NCBI RefSeq assembly: GCF_000336555.1
Contig: NZ_KB375281.1
Coordinates: 1,723,578-1,787,577 of the forward strand
Length of the DNA: 64,000 bases
DNA from: Afipia clevelandensis ATCC 49720
Lineage (GTDB): Bacteria; Pseudomonadota; Alphaproteobacteria; Rhizobiales; Xanthobacteraceae
Direction of reading: 5' to 3'
Positions 16,641 to 24,674 of this stretch are shown piece by piece. The notes beneath the pieces are model-generated. The model had not been told where the DNA came from. It ran no database searches and saw only the letters and a list, made by a program, of their open reading frames with translations. How positions within the stretch are numbered: the stretch's first letter is position 1; each line of letters opens with the position of its first letter. Both the position numbers and the translations under genes were made by a program.

Positions 16641-17333
16641 TTACAACGCGCGCTTGACCCGGGTGGCGGCTTTCGTCTGCACGCGCGATAGCGGCCTGGT
16701 CCGCGAAGCCTTGGTCTTCGTCGGCTTGCCGGTGCCGCGCGCATGGGCATTGGCCTTTGCAGCGCCAAGCGGATTGCGCTTTTTGGCAGCCTTCGGGGTA
16801 ACAGCCTTGCCGACGGCCTTCGTCGCCTTTCGGGCAGCCTTGTCGGCCTTTTTCGCGGCTTTCTTCTCGGCCTTGAGTTTCAGCCGCAGCTTTTCAGCGC
16901 GCGCCTCGGCGCGCTTCTTCGCCCGCTTCTTCTCGCAGTGATCGCACTTGCAGCCGATGGGTTTCAGGAAGATTTTGAAATAGTCGGTGCCGTAGTCGTA
17001 GTTGATCTCCTCGCCCGGCTCGATGGTCTTGATGGCGCGGATAATCACCTTGCGCTTGCGCGAATTGACATCCGACTCGGCGTTCGGGCGGCACGCATGG
17101 TTGACATAACGGGCGATGTTCTTGCGCGTGGAGCCATCGATGGTCCAGCGATTGTTGATTTCAAACAGATACTTGTTGTCGATGTCGTCGTGCTTCTTGT
17201 TCTTCGAGTCGAGCAGCGGCCCGAAGTAGCGGATGATCTTGGTGCCCTTCTTGATCTTCCGGGTGGCGAAGAGACCGAGCCCGGTCTTGGACCGGCCGAT
17301 GCGATAGGGCTTGCTGGACGAGATTTCGGGCAT
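16641..17333 (-). CDS. SET-domain protein lysine methyltransferase with H1-like tail
   Basis: 230 residues. The SET domain (residues about 8-125) has GLGLFATRKIKKG, the SAM/active-site motif NHAC at 78-81, and EEINYDYG at 109-115. A post-SET zinc-knot follows (C128-K-C130-x2-C133, with C81 as likely fourth ligand). Residues 134-230 are a lysine/alanine/arginine-rich tail (KKAAKKADKAARKATKA) like histone H1 or AlgP proteins, so the enzyme may bind DNA. Bacterial SET proteins methylate lysines; the target here is unknown. A very basic small protein is encoded next to it at 17496-17756. Confidence 0.88.
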   Translation of the reverse strand: MPEISSSKPYRIGRSKTGLGLFATRKIKKGTKIIRYFGPLLDSKNKKHDDIDNKYLFEINNRWTIDGSTRKNIARYVNHACRPNAESDVNSRKRKVIIRAIKTIEPGEEINYDYGTDYFKIFLKPIGCKCDHCEKKRAKKRAEARAEKLRLKLKAEKKAAKKADKAARKATKAVGKAVTPKAAKKRNPLGAAKANAHARGTGKPTKTKASRTRPLSRVQTKAATRVKRAL

Positions 17334-17495
17334 GGCTCACGGACGACTGAAAGGGCACAAAAGCTGAGAGTGCTTCTAATGCGATTCCACGTATCATGAC
17401 ACGTTTTTCGCGAGCGCGGCATGAACGATCCACACGCCTGATGCGACAAATGCAGGCAGATTCTGCAGGACAGCTCAGACCGGCAGGTTCCCTGT

Positions 17496-17756
17496 CTATC
17501 GCGCAGCGGCGCCGGAACGGCGGGCCGCCGGTTTGCTGGCGGCCCGCTTGCGGCCGACGCGCCTCTTCGCAGCGGGCTTCTTCTTTGAAGTTGAAGCCGC
17601 GCGCATGTTGTCCACGAGATTGGGATAGCGCCGCCCGGCCCGCTTGGCGCGGGCCTTGGCGGCCGATTTCTGTGCGGGCGAGAGATGTCTGGATGCCTTG
17701 CCCGCGCGCTTGCGCGGGTTGTCACGTTTCCAGGGCGCGCGGGGTGTTCTTGCCAT
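17496..17756 (-). CDS. Very basic small protein, conserved hypothetical
   Basis: 86 residues, about one third K/R. The N-terminal block RAPWKRDNPRKRAGKASRHLSPAQKSAAKARAKRAGRRYPNLVDNMRA looks conserved in this lineage. The C-terminal KKKPAAKRRVGRKRAASKPAARR is histone-tail-like. Likely nucleic-acid binding (inference). Upstream of, and on the same strand as, the SET-domain gene with 162 bases between them; a possible substrate of that enzyme. Confidence 0.7.
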   Translation of the reverse strand: MARTPRAPWKRDNPRKRAGKASRHLSPAQKSAAKARAKRAGRRYPNLVDNMRAASTSKKKPAAKRRVGRKRAASKPAARRSGAAAR

Positions 17757-17789
17757 GCGCCGTTAACGCACGACGGCGAGAACGGTTGC

Positions 17790-18533
17790 CTACTGGCAGG
17801 CCGGCGTCGGCTTCAGCATGGCCGCCAGCAGTTCCTCCGCGGTGACGCCGGGCGTCGCATCGAGAATGTGCTGCAGGCGTCCATCGAGATAAAGCATCGC
17901 GAAGCCGTGCACCTGCGACCAGATCCGCGCAACATCGGCGGCCTGTTCGATGGTCAGGTGATCGAGTTCAAGATTTTCATGACGCTGCGCGGCAACGATG
18001 CCCGCCAGCTTGGCGAACGCCGCCCTGGAGGCTTCATTCAGCATCGGCCGGCTGTGATCGAGCCGCTCGGCGCGGAACATGAGCTGGAACATGCAGGGAT
18101 TATCGCGCGCGAACGCGACGTAGGCATTGGCGCGGGCGCGCGCCGCCGACATCATGTCCGGCCCCGCTTCGCAGGCCGCCAGACCGAGCGCGGCGGAAAA
18201 CTTCTGGAATCCGATCGCGGCGAGCTCGCTGAGAAGACCCGTGACATCGCCGAAATGATGCGCCGGCGCGGCGTGCGAAACACCGGCCTCGCGGGCCACC
18301 GCACGCAGCGTCAACCCGTTGATGCCCTCGCGCTCGGCCACCCGCTTGGCGGCCTGAAGCAGCGCCTCGTGCAAATCGCCGTGATGATAGGGGGCGGCCC
18401 GGCCGGTCTTCGGGGCCGGTCTGGCGGCCCCTGGGGATGGTTTTTTCGCAGCCGCAGCCTTCGGCAGCGGCTTTTTTCCAGCCGCCGCGGCTTTGGGGAG
18501 TTTTTCCCGTCTGGCTGCGCTCTGCGTGCTCAT
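17790..18533 (-). CDS. TetR/AcrR-family regulator
   Basis: 247 residues. An unusual lysine/alanine/proline-rich lead (residues 1-45) precedes the helix-turn-helix (YHHGDLHEALLQAAKRVAEREG and LRAVAREAGVSHAAPAHHFGD). The ligand domain is of the WHG (TetR_C_33) type. Divergent from the membrane-protein cluster at 18645-20200, with TTGACGCTGTCAA between them as likely operator. Confidence 0.87.
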   Translation of the reverse strand: MSTQSAARREKLPKAAAAGKKPLPKAAAAKKPSPGAARPAPKTGRAAPYHHGDLHEALLQAAKRVAEREGINGLTLRAVAREAGVSHAAPAHHFGDVTGLLSELAAIGFQKFSAALGLAACEAGPDMMSAARARANAYVAFARDNPCMFQLMFRAERLDHSRPMLNEASRAAFAKLAGIVAAQRHENLELDHLTIEQAADVARIWSQVHGFAMLYLDGRLQHILDATPGVTAEELLAAMLKPTPACQ

Positions 18534-18555
18534 ACCAGCAATCTAGGTATGCATT

Positions 18556-18612
18556 TTGACGCTGTCAAGATTTTCCTTGACGACTCCCCGGCGAGGCCCT
18601 AAATGCATCTTT
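18556..18612 (+). promoter_or_regulatory. Operator and promoter between tetR-like gene and membrane cluster
   Basis: TTGACGCTGTCAA (18556-18568) is an inverted repeat of TTGAC/GTCAA. TTGACG (18577-18582), 17 bases, TAAATG (18600-18605) is a promoter candidate reading right. A second GTCAAGAT follows near 18617. Confidence 0.5.
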
Positions 18613-18644
18613 ACAACGTCAAGATACCAACCGGCAGACCCGCC

Positions 18645-19211
18645 ATGGCCCTCTTTCTGATCCTTGCCCCGTTCGCGACCTTCGCCACGCTGATGATGCT
18701 GACCACGGTCAAGATCAGCCTGCTGGCGGGCGCCGCGGTCGCTCTTGGCCTGGTCCTGCGAGATATGGTGGCCGGCCGTTCGATCAAGATGCTGACCGCC
18801 GGTGCGCTGGCGATTTTTGCGGCGCTTGCCGGCTATCATATGATCGCCACCGACATGACCCCGACCTCAGTCCGTCTCGCCGTCGACGGCAGCGTTCTGG
18901 TCCTCGCGCTCGGGTCGATCGCGCTGCGCAAGCCCTTCACGCTGCAGCATGCGCGCGAAGTGGTCGATGCCGAGACCGCCCAGCGTCCCCTCTTCCTGCG
19001 CACCAACTACATCCTCACCTGGGTGTGGAGCGCAGCCTTCGTCCTGATGCTCGCCGCCGACATGGTGGCGATCTACATGCCCAGCATGCCGCTGTGGATC
19101 TGCGCGGCCATCGCCTTCGCGATCCGCAACAGCGCCATCTACTTCACCCAATGGTACCCGAAGCACGTTCGCGCCGGGATCGCGGCCAGCGCCACCACGG
19201 CTGCTGCCTGA
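18645..19211 (+). CDS. Multi-helix membrane protein, YciB/septation-protein-like
   Basis: 188 residues from MALFLILAPF. The frame is open to 18603, but that part would cover the promoter candidate. About five to six hydrophobic segments. The C-terminal half (ALRKPFTLQHAREVVD and YILTWVWSAAFVLMLAADMVA) aligns by eye with the C-terminal half of the protein at 19634-20200 (MLRKDWMLRYSPPMVRD, GYCWAVLMFILGAGVVA). So these are related proteins, in a cluster under a divergent TetR regulator. Function unknown. Confidence 0.68.
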   Translation: MALFLILAPFATFATLMMLTTVKISLLAGAAVALGLVLRDMVAGRSIKMLTAGALAIFAALAGYHMIATDMTPTSVRLAVDGSVLVLALGSIALRKPFTLQHAREVVDAETAQRPLFLRTNYILTWVWSAAFVLMLAADMVAIYMPSMPLWICAAIAFAIRNSAIYFTQWYPKHVRAGIAASATTAAA

Positions 19212-19247
19212 TCCGGACTGCCCCTCTCACCGACCAAGGAGCCACTC

Positions 19248-19622
19248 ATGGCCCGCACCGCTTTCAAGATTCTTCTCGGCTTTCTCTCCACCGCCGTGTT
19301 CTTCGCAGCCTTTGTGCTGATCGGGGACGTCGTGCTGGCGGCCCTGACGGCAACCGCCGTCGTCGTCGCGCAGGTCGTGTTCGGCCGCACCACCGGCGCA
19401 AAGCCCAGCGCCTCCATCTGGGCCAGCCTTGCGCTGGTGTTCGCCCTGACCGGCCTGACGCTCGCAGGTGACGACACCGCATCGGCCGCGCTGGCCTTCC
19501 CGGCCGAGGTCACCGGCTCGGTCTCCAACTGCGCCTGCAAGCCCGGCACCAAGCCCGTCAGCACGCCGCTTGCGCCGCATTCCTCATGGAAGGCTCTTGC
19601 TCCCGCGCCGACAGCCGTGTGA
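19248..19622 (+). CDS. Truncated paralog of the adjacent membrane protein
   Basis: 124 residues. Residues 8-75 (LLGFLSTAVFFAAFVLIGD, WASLALVFALTGLTLAGDD) match the N-terminal half of the next protein (LFTDFFSTIVFLVVYAATGD, WASLALVIVLGTATLLTKD). After residue 75 the likeness stops and an unrelated A/P/S-rich tail follows (FPAEVTGSVSNCACKPGTK). It is thus a half-length copy, either a decayed duplicate or a separate short form. Two to three membrane helices. Confidence 0.6.
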   Translation: MARTAFKILLGFLSTAVFFAAFVLIGDVVLAALTATAVVVAQVVFGRTTGAKPSASIWASLALVFALTGLTLAGDDTASAALAFPAEVTGSVSNCACKPGTKPVSTPLAPHSSWKALAPAPTAV

Positions 19623-19633
19623 CATTCGGCCCC

Positions 19634-20200
19634 ATGGCCGCAGTCTTCCGTCAGCTTTTCACCGACTTCTTTTCCACCATCGTCTTTCTCGTGGTTTACG
19701 CCGCGACGGGAGACATCCTGATTGCGACCGCCGTCGCCATCGTCGGCGCGGTCGCGCAATTCATCCGCGCGCGGATGCGGCGCGAAAAGCTCGACATCAT
19801 GACCTGGGCCAGCCTCGCGCTGGTCATCGTGCTCGGCACCGCGACGCTTCTGACCAAGGATCCGCGCTTCGTGCTGGTGAAGCCCAGCATTGCGCATTTC
19901 GCCATCGGCGCGATCATGCTGCGCAAGGACTGGATGCTGCGCTACTCGCCGCCGATGGTCCGCGACAACATCCCTCACCTCGCAACCATCGCGGGCTATT
20001 GCTGGGCCGTGCTGATGTTCATCCTCGGCGCCGGCGTCGTCGCGACCGCCATGACCGGCGACGTCAAGCTGTGGGCCTTCTACGTCACCGTGATCGCCAT
20101 TGGCGCCAAGGTCGTCGCCTTCGCGATCCAGTATGTGGTGTTCCGTATCGCCATCACGCGCAAGCTGCGCGCCGCCGCGGCGGCACAGGCGGCGAACTAG
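19634..20200 (+). CDS. Intracellular septation protein A (YciB)-like membrane protein
   Basis: 188 residues from MAAVFRQLFTDFFST. The frame opens at 19586 and no clear ribosome site separates the choices. Five membrane helices, with the YciB-like pattern PSIAHFAIGAIMLRKDWMLRY. Family members are inner-membrane proteins linked to cell-envelope synthesis. Third of three rightward membrane protein genes; its 3' end overlaps the convergent PilZ gene by 4 bases. Confidence 0.72.
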   Translation: MAAVFRQLFTDFFSTIVFLVVYAATGDILIATAVAIVGAVAQFIRARMRREKLDIMTWASLALVIVLGTATLLTKDPRFVLVKPSIAHFAIGAIMLRKDWMLRYSPPMVRDNIPHLATIAGYCWAVLMFILGAGVVATAMTGDVKLWAFYVTVIAIGAKVVAFAIQYVVFRIAITRKLRAAAAAQAAN

Positions 20201-20502
20201 GCCCGCCCCAGCACGCCCTTCCGCTTTGCCGGCTTGTCCTTGACGAATCCCGCGCCGATGCGGTCGCCCTCGACCCAGGCCAGCGTGCAGCGGCGATGCG
20301 CCGTTCCGCGCGACGACAGGACGAGGAAGAATTCCTTCAGGTCGAGCCCTGCGAGACTGCCGAGAACCCGGAGCAGCGCACCGGTCTCCGACACATCCAG
20401 CATTTCGCATTCACGCTGCCAGGTGCCGTCGATGGCAAGTATCCGGACAGTGACACCGCGCTCGAAATTCACGCGGGGTGCGGCTCGTTTCTCTTTATCC
20501 AT
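20197..20502 (-). CDS. PilZ-domain protein
   Basis: 101 residues from MDKEKRAAPRVNFERG. RAAPRVNFERGVTVRILAIDG and LDVSETGALLRVLG mark the PilZ domain. Paralog of the protein at 8078-8407. The upstream extension to 20583 lacks PilZ features. Fourth PilZ gene in the window; probable c-di-GMP receptor. Confidence 0.83.
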   Translation of the reverse strand: MDKEKRAAPRVNFERGVTVRILAIDGTWQRECEMLDVSETGALLRVLGSLAGLDLKEFFLVLSSRGTAHRRCTLAWVEGDRIGAGFVKDKPAKRKGVLGRA

Positions 20503-20712
20503 TGTGTCTGAAATTACGCAGATGTCCCGATATGGCCGGGACGATAGGAAGGGCGTCCTAAGAATTGGTAAAATGCATTGCATACACTCCCGCCCGCGCG
20601 CGCATGCATCCGGTGCAAATTCGCATGGGCGGTAAAATGCGCTATATCGGCGCTGGCGCGGCCCGCTTCAGAACCAATTCAGGCGCAGCGGCGCGCGGAG
20701 AGAGGGAAACAT

Positions 20713-21009
20713 ATGGCAGTCGACGGTAACTGGAATATCACCTTGAGCACACCGCTTGGCGATCGCGAGGCGACGCTGGCGCTTGCGACCAACGGAAATA
20801 CGCTGACCGGCAAGCAGGCGGCGGACGGCAATGAGGCCGACATCGTCGACGGCACCGTGAACGGCAACGACGTCGCCTGGAAAGCCTCGATCACCAATCC
20901 GATGCCGCTGACGCTGGCGTTCTCGGGCAAGGTGGACGGCGATTCCATCTCCGGCGACGTCAGCATCGGCCCGATGGGCAGCTTCCCGTTCAAGGGCAAG
21001 CGGGCGTAA
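20713..21009 (+). CDS. Conserved hypothetical protein, beta-rich
   Basis: 98 residues from MAVDGNWNITLSTPLGDREATL, after GAGAGAGGG. A regular run of short strands with glycine/aspartate turns (GNTLTGKQAADGNEADIVDGTVNGNDVAW, GKVDGDSISGDVSIGPMGSFPFKGKR) suggests a small beta barrel or sandwich, seen in conserved proteins of unknown role in this lineage. No signal peptide. Confidence 0.72.
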   Translation: MAVDGNWNITLSTPLGDREATLALATNGNTLTGKQAADGNEADIVDGTVNGNDVAWKASITNPMPLTLAFSGKVDGDSISGDVSIGPMGSFPFKGKRA

Positions 21010-21015
21010 GCGATT

Positions 21016-21147
21016 TCTCCCTCTCCCCGTAGACGGGGAGAGGGTTGGGGTGAGGGGCAGCTTAACCACTCATCGCATGTTTGAATTGCCCCCCTCACCC
21101 GGATTGCTTCGCAATCCGACCTCTCCCCGCAGGCGGGGCGAGTTGAA
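21016..21147. repeat. Intergenic palindromic repeat (CTCTCCCCG family)
   Basis: CCCTCTCCCCGT/ACGGGGAGAGGG forms a hairpin at about 21019-21044. GGATTGCTTCGCAATCC forms a second at 21101-21117, and CTCTCCCCGCAGGCGGGG a third. This composite is typical of dispersed alphaproteobacterial repeats. It separates convergent genes. Confidence 0.8.
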
Positions 21148-21155
21148 GAAAGCGC

Positions 21156-22493
21156 TTACACCCCCGGCATCCAGTTGCCGTGGAAGCCCTGCGGCACCCG
21201 TGCCGGCAACTGAATCCGCGCCACCGGCTTCGACACCATCTTCTGCGCATCGAGAATCAGAAGATCGCTGGCATTGCGCACGCGGTCATAGACAAAGCCG
21301 ATCAGCCAGCCGTCATCCTCACCAGCGCCGCCCTCGCCCGGCACATGGACGAATTCGCTGGAAACGCCGTTCCTGAAAACGTGCTCCGTACTGTTGCCGG
21401 TCTTGAGATCGTATTTGCGCAGCGAACTTGCGTCGTCGCTCGCCAGCGAGCCCTTCCCGGCATCGACCGCGTAGACGATGTCGTGATGCAGGCCGGCAAG
21501 GTTGTCGTTGACGCGCGGAAATTCGATCGAACGATCGTCGAGCGTCTGCTCCGTCGCCCTGGTCGCACCGGGAGGAACGCGCCAGCGCTTCAGATGTGCC
21601 TTGTCGAAGGTGGTCGCCGATGGCCCGCCACGCCACAGCTCGTTGTACCAGGCCACATCGACAACGATGGTGCCGTCCGCTTCCTCGAACGCATTGGCGA
21701 CATGGAAGACATAACAGGGGTCGATCTCGACCCAGCGCAAGGATTCGATACCGGCACCGCGCTTGAGAATGCCGAGCCGCGCGCCGTAAGTCTCGCTCCA
21801 GGCAAACGGCATGGTGCCGCGCTGCGCGGCGGGCATGTCGAACACCACCGGCAGATCCATGAAGATGACATGGCCGGAGGTCATGGCGAAATCGTGCACC
21901 ATGGTCGCCGCCTTCACCGGAATCGGAAGACTGCGCAGCAGCGTGCCGGCGCTGTCCACCACATGATAGGTCAGGAACGGCGGCACGAAACCGTAGCCGA
22001 AGAAATGCAGTTCGCCCGTGGTCGGGCAAATCTTCGGATGCGCGGTGAACGGCGTATCGAGCTTGCCGCCGTAATCGTGGAAGCCGACCGTATCGAGATC
22101 GCGCGTCATCATCATCGGCAGTGCGTTTTCCACCAGCGCCATGATCTTTCCCGCATGGGCCAGCACATTGGTGTTCGCCGTGCTGCTGCGGATGTCGGGA
22201 ATGCCGGGCTTGCGCGGCGCGCCGTTGAAGCGCGGCGTGCGCACCCAGCGGTTGCGATACCATTCGGCCTTGCCGTTGCTCAGTGAAACGCCATGGATCA
22301 TGCCGTCGCCGATGAACCAGTGCCCGGCATGGCCCTCGCGCGGATTGGCGCCGTTGCGCGCATAAAGCCCGTTCAGTTCGGGCGGGATTGCGCCCTCTAC
22401 CGGCAAATCGAACGCGGTCACCTCTTCAAAGACCGGCGCAAGGTTGCCCTTTTCCCAGAACGGTTTCTTCTCGCTCGTCTCCACCACACTCAT
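21156..22493 (-). CDS. Carotenoid oxygenase family protein (RPE65-like)
   Basis: 445 residues, normal length. Seven-bladed propeller dioxygenase that splits carotenoids, apocarotenoids or stilbene-like compounds with Fe(II) held by four histidines. Candidate ligands include the histidines in FTAHPKICP, MVHDFAMT, VFHVANAFEE and the C-terminal GFHGNW. The N-terminus ELNGLYARNGANPREGHAGHWFIGDGMIHG is the family signature. Divergent from a TetR gene that probably controls it. Confidence 0.92.
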   Translation of the reverse strand: MSVVETSEKKPFWEKGNLAPVFEEVTAFDLPVEGAIPPELNGLYARNGANPREGHAGHWFIGDGMIHGVSLSNGKAEWYRNRWVRTPRFNGAPRKPGIPDIRSSTANTNVLAHAGKIMALVENALPMMMTRDLDTVGFHDYGGKLDTPFTAHPKICPTTGELHFFGYGFVPPFLTYHVVDSAGTLLRSLPIPVKAATMVHDFAMTSGHVIFMDLPVVFDMPAAQRGTMPFAWSETYGARLGILKRGAGIESLRWVEIDPCYVFHVANAFEEADGTIVVDVAWYNELWRGGPSATTFDKAHLKRWRVPPGATRATEQTLDDRSIEFPRVNDNLAGLHHDIVYAVDAGKGSLASDDASSLRKYDLKTGNSTEHVFRNGVSSEFVHVPGEGGAGEDDGWLIGFVYDRVRNASDLLILDAQKMVSKPVARIQLPARVPQGFHGNWMPGV

Positions 22494-22582
22494 GGCTGTC
22501 CCTTCCCGTTGTCGTGCTGATTGTCCTGCTTGCCGCGCTCTTGATGGCGAGCCGGATCACCGGTTCGCCGGGCGCTTGGCAT

Positions 22583-22638
22583 AAGTAAGCATCGCATACT
22601 TTACGGGATGCCCGAGTCAATGTAAACATCAATTACAT
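22583..22638. promoter_or_regulatory. Operator candidates between carotenoid oxygenase and TetR genes
   Basis: AAGTA at 22583-22587 faces TACTT at 22597-22601 (AAGTAAGCATCGCATACTT), and ATGTAA at 22620-22625 faces TTACAT at 22633-22638, overlapping the TetR start codon. Both lie in the 143-base divergent gap. Confidence 0.5.
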
Positions 22639-23218
22639 GAGAATTGCCAAGAAAGAGGCCTATCACCACGGCGACCTGCGCAGCACGCTGGTGGCGCTGG
22701 CGCTGGATCATGTCCGCAAGCACGGCGCGGACAGTTTCAGCCTGCGTGAAGCCGCGCGCGAGGCCGGCGTCACGTCCGGTGCGGCCTACAAGCATTTCGC
22801 CGACAGGGATGAACTGCTGACAGCGGCGGCGGCCGAGGCGCTCGCGCTGCTGGCGCAACGCTCGCAAAAGGCGACCGCCGGCCTTTCCGGACGGAAGCGC
22901 CTGCACGCCTCGGCGCTGTCCTACATTGATTTCGCGGCCGCCGAGCCGCGCCTGTTCCGCCTCGCCTTCAGCCGCTTCGGCTCGGACCGCGCAGCGGACA
23001 AGGATGGCGTGCCCGGCGCATTCGAGCAGTTGCGTGTCGCCGTCGCCGAACTGCAGGCCGACCCCGCAAAACCCGTCGATCCGGATGCGCTGGCGCTGGC
23101 CTGGGCCGTGGTGCACGGCATCGCGTCGCTCATCAGCGACGGGATGTGGAAGAAGAGCGATCCGCGCGTCGACGCGGCGCTTCGGCTTTCGTTCAAGGGC
23201 ATCGCACCGGGGAAGTGA
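22637..23218 (+). CDS. TetR/AcrR-family regulator
   Basis: 193 residues. Helix-turn-helix at residues 8-55 (YHHGDLRSTLVALALDHVRKHG, LREAAREAGVTSGAAYKHFADRDELL), C-terminal WHG-type ligand domain (YIDFAAAEPRLFRLAFS, AWAVVHGIASLI). Divergent from the carotenoid oxygenase gene, its likely target. Related in type to the TetR at 17790-18533. Confidence 0.9.
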   Translation: MRIAKKEAYHHGDLRSTLVALALDHVRKHGADSFSLREAAREAGVTSGAAYKHFADRDELLTAAAAEALALLAQRSQKATAGLSGRKRLHASALSYIDFAAAEPRLFRLAFSRFGSDRAADKDGVPGAFEQLRVAVAELQADPAKPVDPDALALAWAVVHGIASLISDGMWKKSDPRVDAALRLSFKGIAPGK

Positions 23219-23250
23219 GAGGCTTTTTCAGCGCGGGCCTTCGCCGATTA

Positions 23251-23289
23251 CAATGTCATCACCGGGCTTGCCGCGGTGATCCACGTCTT
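23251..23289. repeat. REP-like palindrome (ACCGGGCTTG family)
   Basis: TCATCACCGGGCTTGCCGCG followed by GTGATCCACGTCTT. A cousin with GGCCGGGCTTCGTCCCGGCC and the same CCACGTCTT tail lies at 30543-30577. Confidence 0.6.
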
Positions 23290-23314
23290 GCCTCACAGCG
23301 AGACATGACCACTC

Positions 23315-23395
23315 CAAATTCGAATCCTTGAACACGTCGTTGCGCTTTGCATCCATGATGAAGGCCGGAACGTTCTCGACTCGACATGCGGATCG
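23315..23395 (-). pseudogene. Remnant of a class I fumarase gene 3' end
   Basis: Read on the minus strand the segment encodes ENVPAFIMDAKRNDVFKDSN, which lines up with the C-terminus of the intact fumarase here, [23 protein letters not shown] identity is high over about 80 bases, with a 3-base gap and a short indel. No stop is kept and nothing upstream is recognisable, so only a decayed fragment remains. It lies about 1.3 kb from the intact gene's 3' end, on the other side of the methyltransferase gene. Confidence 0.8.
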
Positions 23396-23614
23396 CGTGC
23401 AAAATCGAAAATTCTTCGCGCGATGTTTTGAAGTGCGCGCGAATTCACTTCAGATCGCGCCTCGATTCTTTTCATGCGCGTCGCATGGTATGAAGCTACT
23501 TCCCAACCAACGGTAAGTGCTGCGGGTTTATCTTCGTGGCTGCTTCTGCGATAAGCGCCCGCATCGCGAAGACGATCATGCGTGTTCGCAGACAAGAGAG
23601 ACAAAGGGGGCTTG

Positions 23615-24565
23615 ATGCTGAAGAAAGCGGGAACGGAATTCTCCCGGATCAACCAGGCGAAGGCGATCTTCGACGATATCTACGTGGAGAACGATCCTCG
23701 GTCCTATTTTTCAGCTCTCGGCGATCTCGACTACATGATTCCCGACGTTGCCGAGCCCGTGGTGCGGCAAATCCTTTCTGCGAAATTTTCCGCAACAGCC
23801 GCCAAGCCGGTCGTCCTCGATATCGGCTGTTCGTATGGAATCAACGCGGCCGTGCATCGCTTTCCGTTGACGTTCGGCGGCTTGCGCCATCGCTATGCGC
23901 GGCGCGAGATGAAAGCGGTTACATCCGAAGAACTCATGCAGTTCGACCGCAATTTCTATTCGTCGTGGCCGGACGTCGGCCTTGCGCGCTTCATCGGCCT
24001 CGATGTGTCCGCACCCGCCGTTCACTACGCAACCAGCGTCGGTCTTCTCGACAAGGGCATCGTTGCGGATCTTGAAAACGACGCGCTCTCCGCCGAGAAC
24101 GCCGCGATTGTCCGTCATGCCGACGTCATCATGTCGACCGGCTGCATCGGCTACGTGACGGAGAAGACCTTCGGCAAGATTCTCGACGCGACGGACAAGA
24201 CTCCGTGGATCATTTCGTTCGTGCTGCGGATGTTCCCGTTCGAATCACTGGCGGCAACCTTCGCGCAGCGCGGGCTCGTGACCGAGCATCTCACCGGCGT
24301 GACCTTCATCCAGCGCCGCTTTCGCGATGCCGAGGAATTCGAGAGCACGCTGGCGAACCTCGCGGATGCCGGCGTCGATTCGACCGGCCTTGAATCGGAA
24401 GGCCTGTTCCACGCCGATCTGATTCTTTCGCGACCGGAAGCGGATGCGCGCGCCGCTCCGCTGGAAGACATCGTGACCGTCGCCAGCGGACGCGGCCGGC
24501 CGATCGCGCCGCGCTACGTCCATGTTGAAAACAACGAGGGCTTGCAGGTGACGCTGGAGCCGTAG
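23615..24565 (+). CDS. Class I SAM-dependent methyltransferase
   Basis: 316 residues from MLKKAGTEF with AAAGGGGG upstream. Motif I is VLDIGCSYGINAAV (residues about 72-85). FIGLDVSAPAVHYA and the GCIGYV region follow the Rossmann order. Substrate not predictable. It stands alone, bracketed by a fumarase 3' remnant on the left and the convergent intact fumarase gene on the right, which hints that it arrived by insertion or duplication. Confidence 0.83.
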   Translation: MLKKAGTEFSRINQAKAIFDDIYVENDPRSYFSALGDLDYMIPDVAEPVVRQILSAKFSATAAKPVVLDIGCSYGINAAVHRFPLTFGGLRHRYARREMKAVTSEELMQFDRNFYSSWPDVGLARFIGLDVSAPAVHYATSVGLLDKGIVADLENDALSAENAAIVRHADVIMSTGCIGYVTEKTFGKILDATDKTPWIISFVLRMFPFESLAATFAQRGLVTEHLTGVTFIQRRFRDAEEFESTLANLADAGVDSTGLESEGLFHADLILSRPEADARAAPLEDIVTVASGRGRPIAPRYVHVENNEGLQVTLEP

Positions 24566-24590
24566 GTCCGTTTCATCGGCGTAAACGATC

Positions 24591-24618
24591 ATGGCCGGGG
24601 CATCGCCGCCCCGGCCAT
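24591..24618. terminator. Bidirectional hairpin terminator candidate
   Basis: ATGGCCGGGGC and GCCCCGGCCAT form a perfect 11-bp stem with a 6-base loop between convergent methyltransferase and fumarase genes. There is no long T run. Confidence 0.55.
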
Positions 24619-24674
24619 ATTGTAACGAGATACTTTGCGGATTTGTCTGCGCGAACGGGCAAGCGCCGGGCGCG

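Noticed and set aside
19139-20410. 423-codon frame antisense to the membrane protein cluster
   Set aside because: Shadow frame with no domain. The membrane proteins on the plus strand are mutually homologous, which supports them.
21180-22286. Long open frame antisense to the carotenoid oxygenase gene
   Set aside because: High GC leaves shadow frames open; composition (A/R/H/G-rich), no ribosome site and a clear protein family on the other strand.
23293-23652. 119-codon minus-strand frame over the fumarase remnant
   Set aside because: Includes the decayed fumarase end but otherwise lacks a ribosome site and any family; treated as pseudogene plus noncoding.
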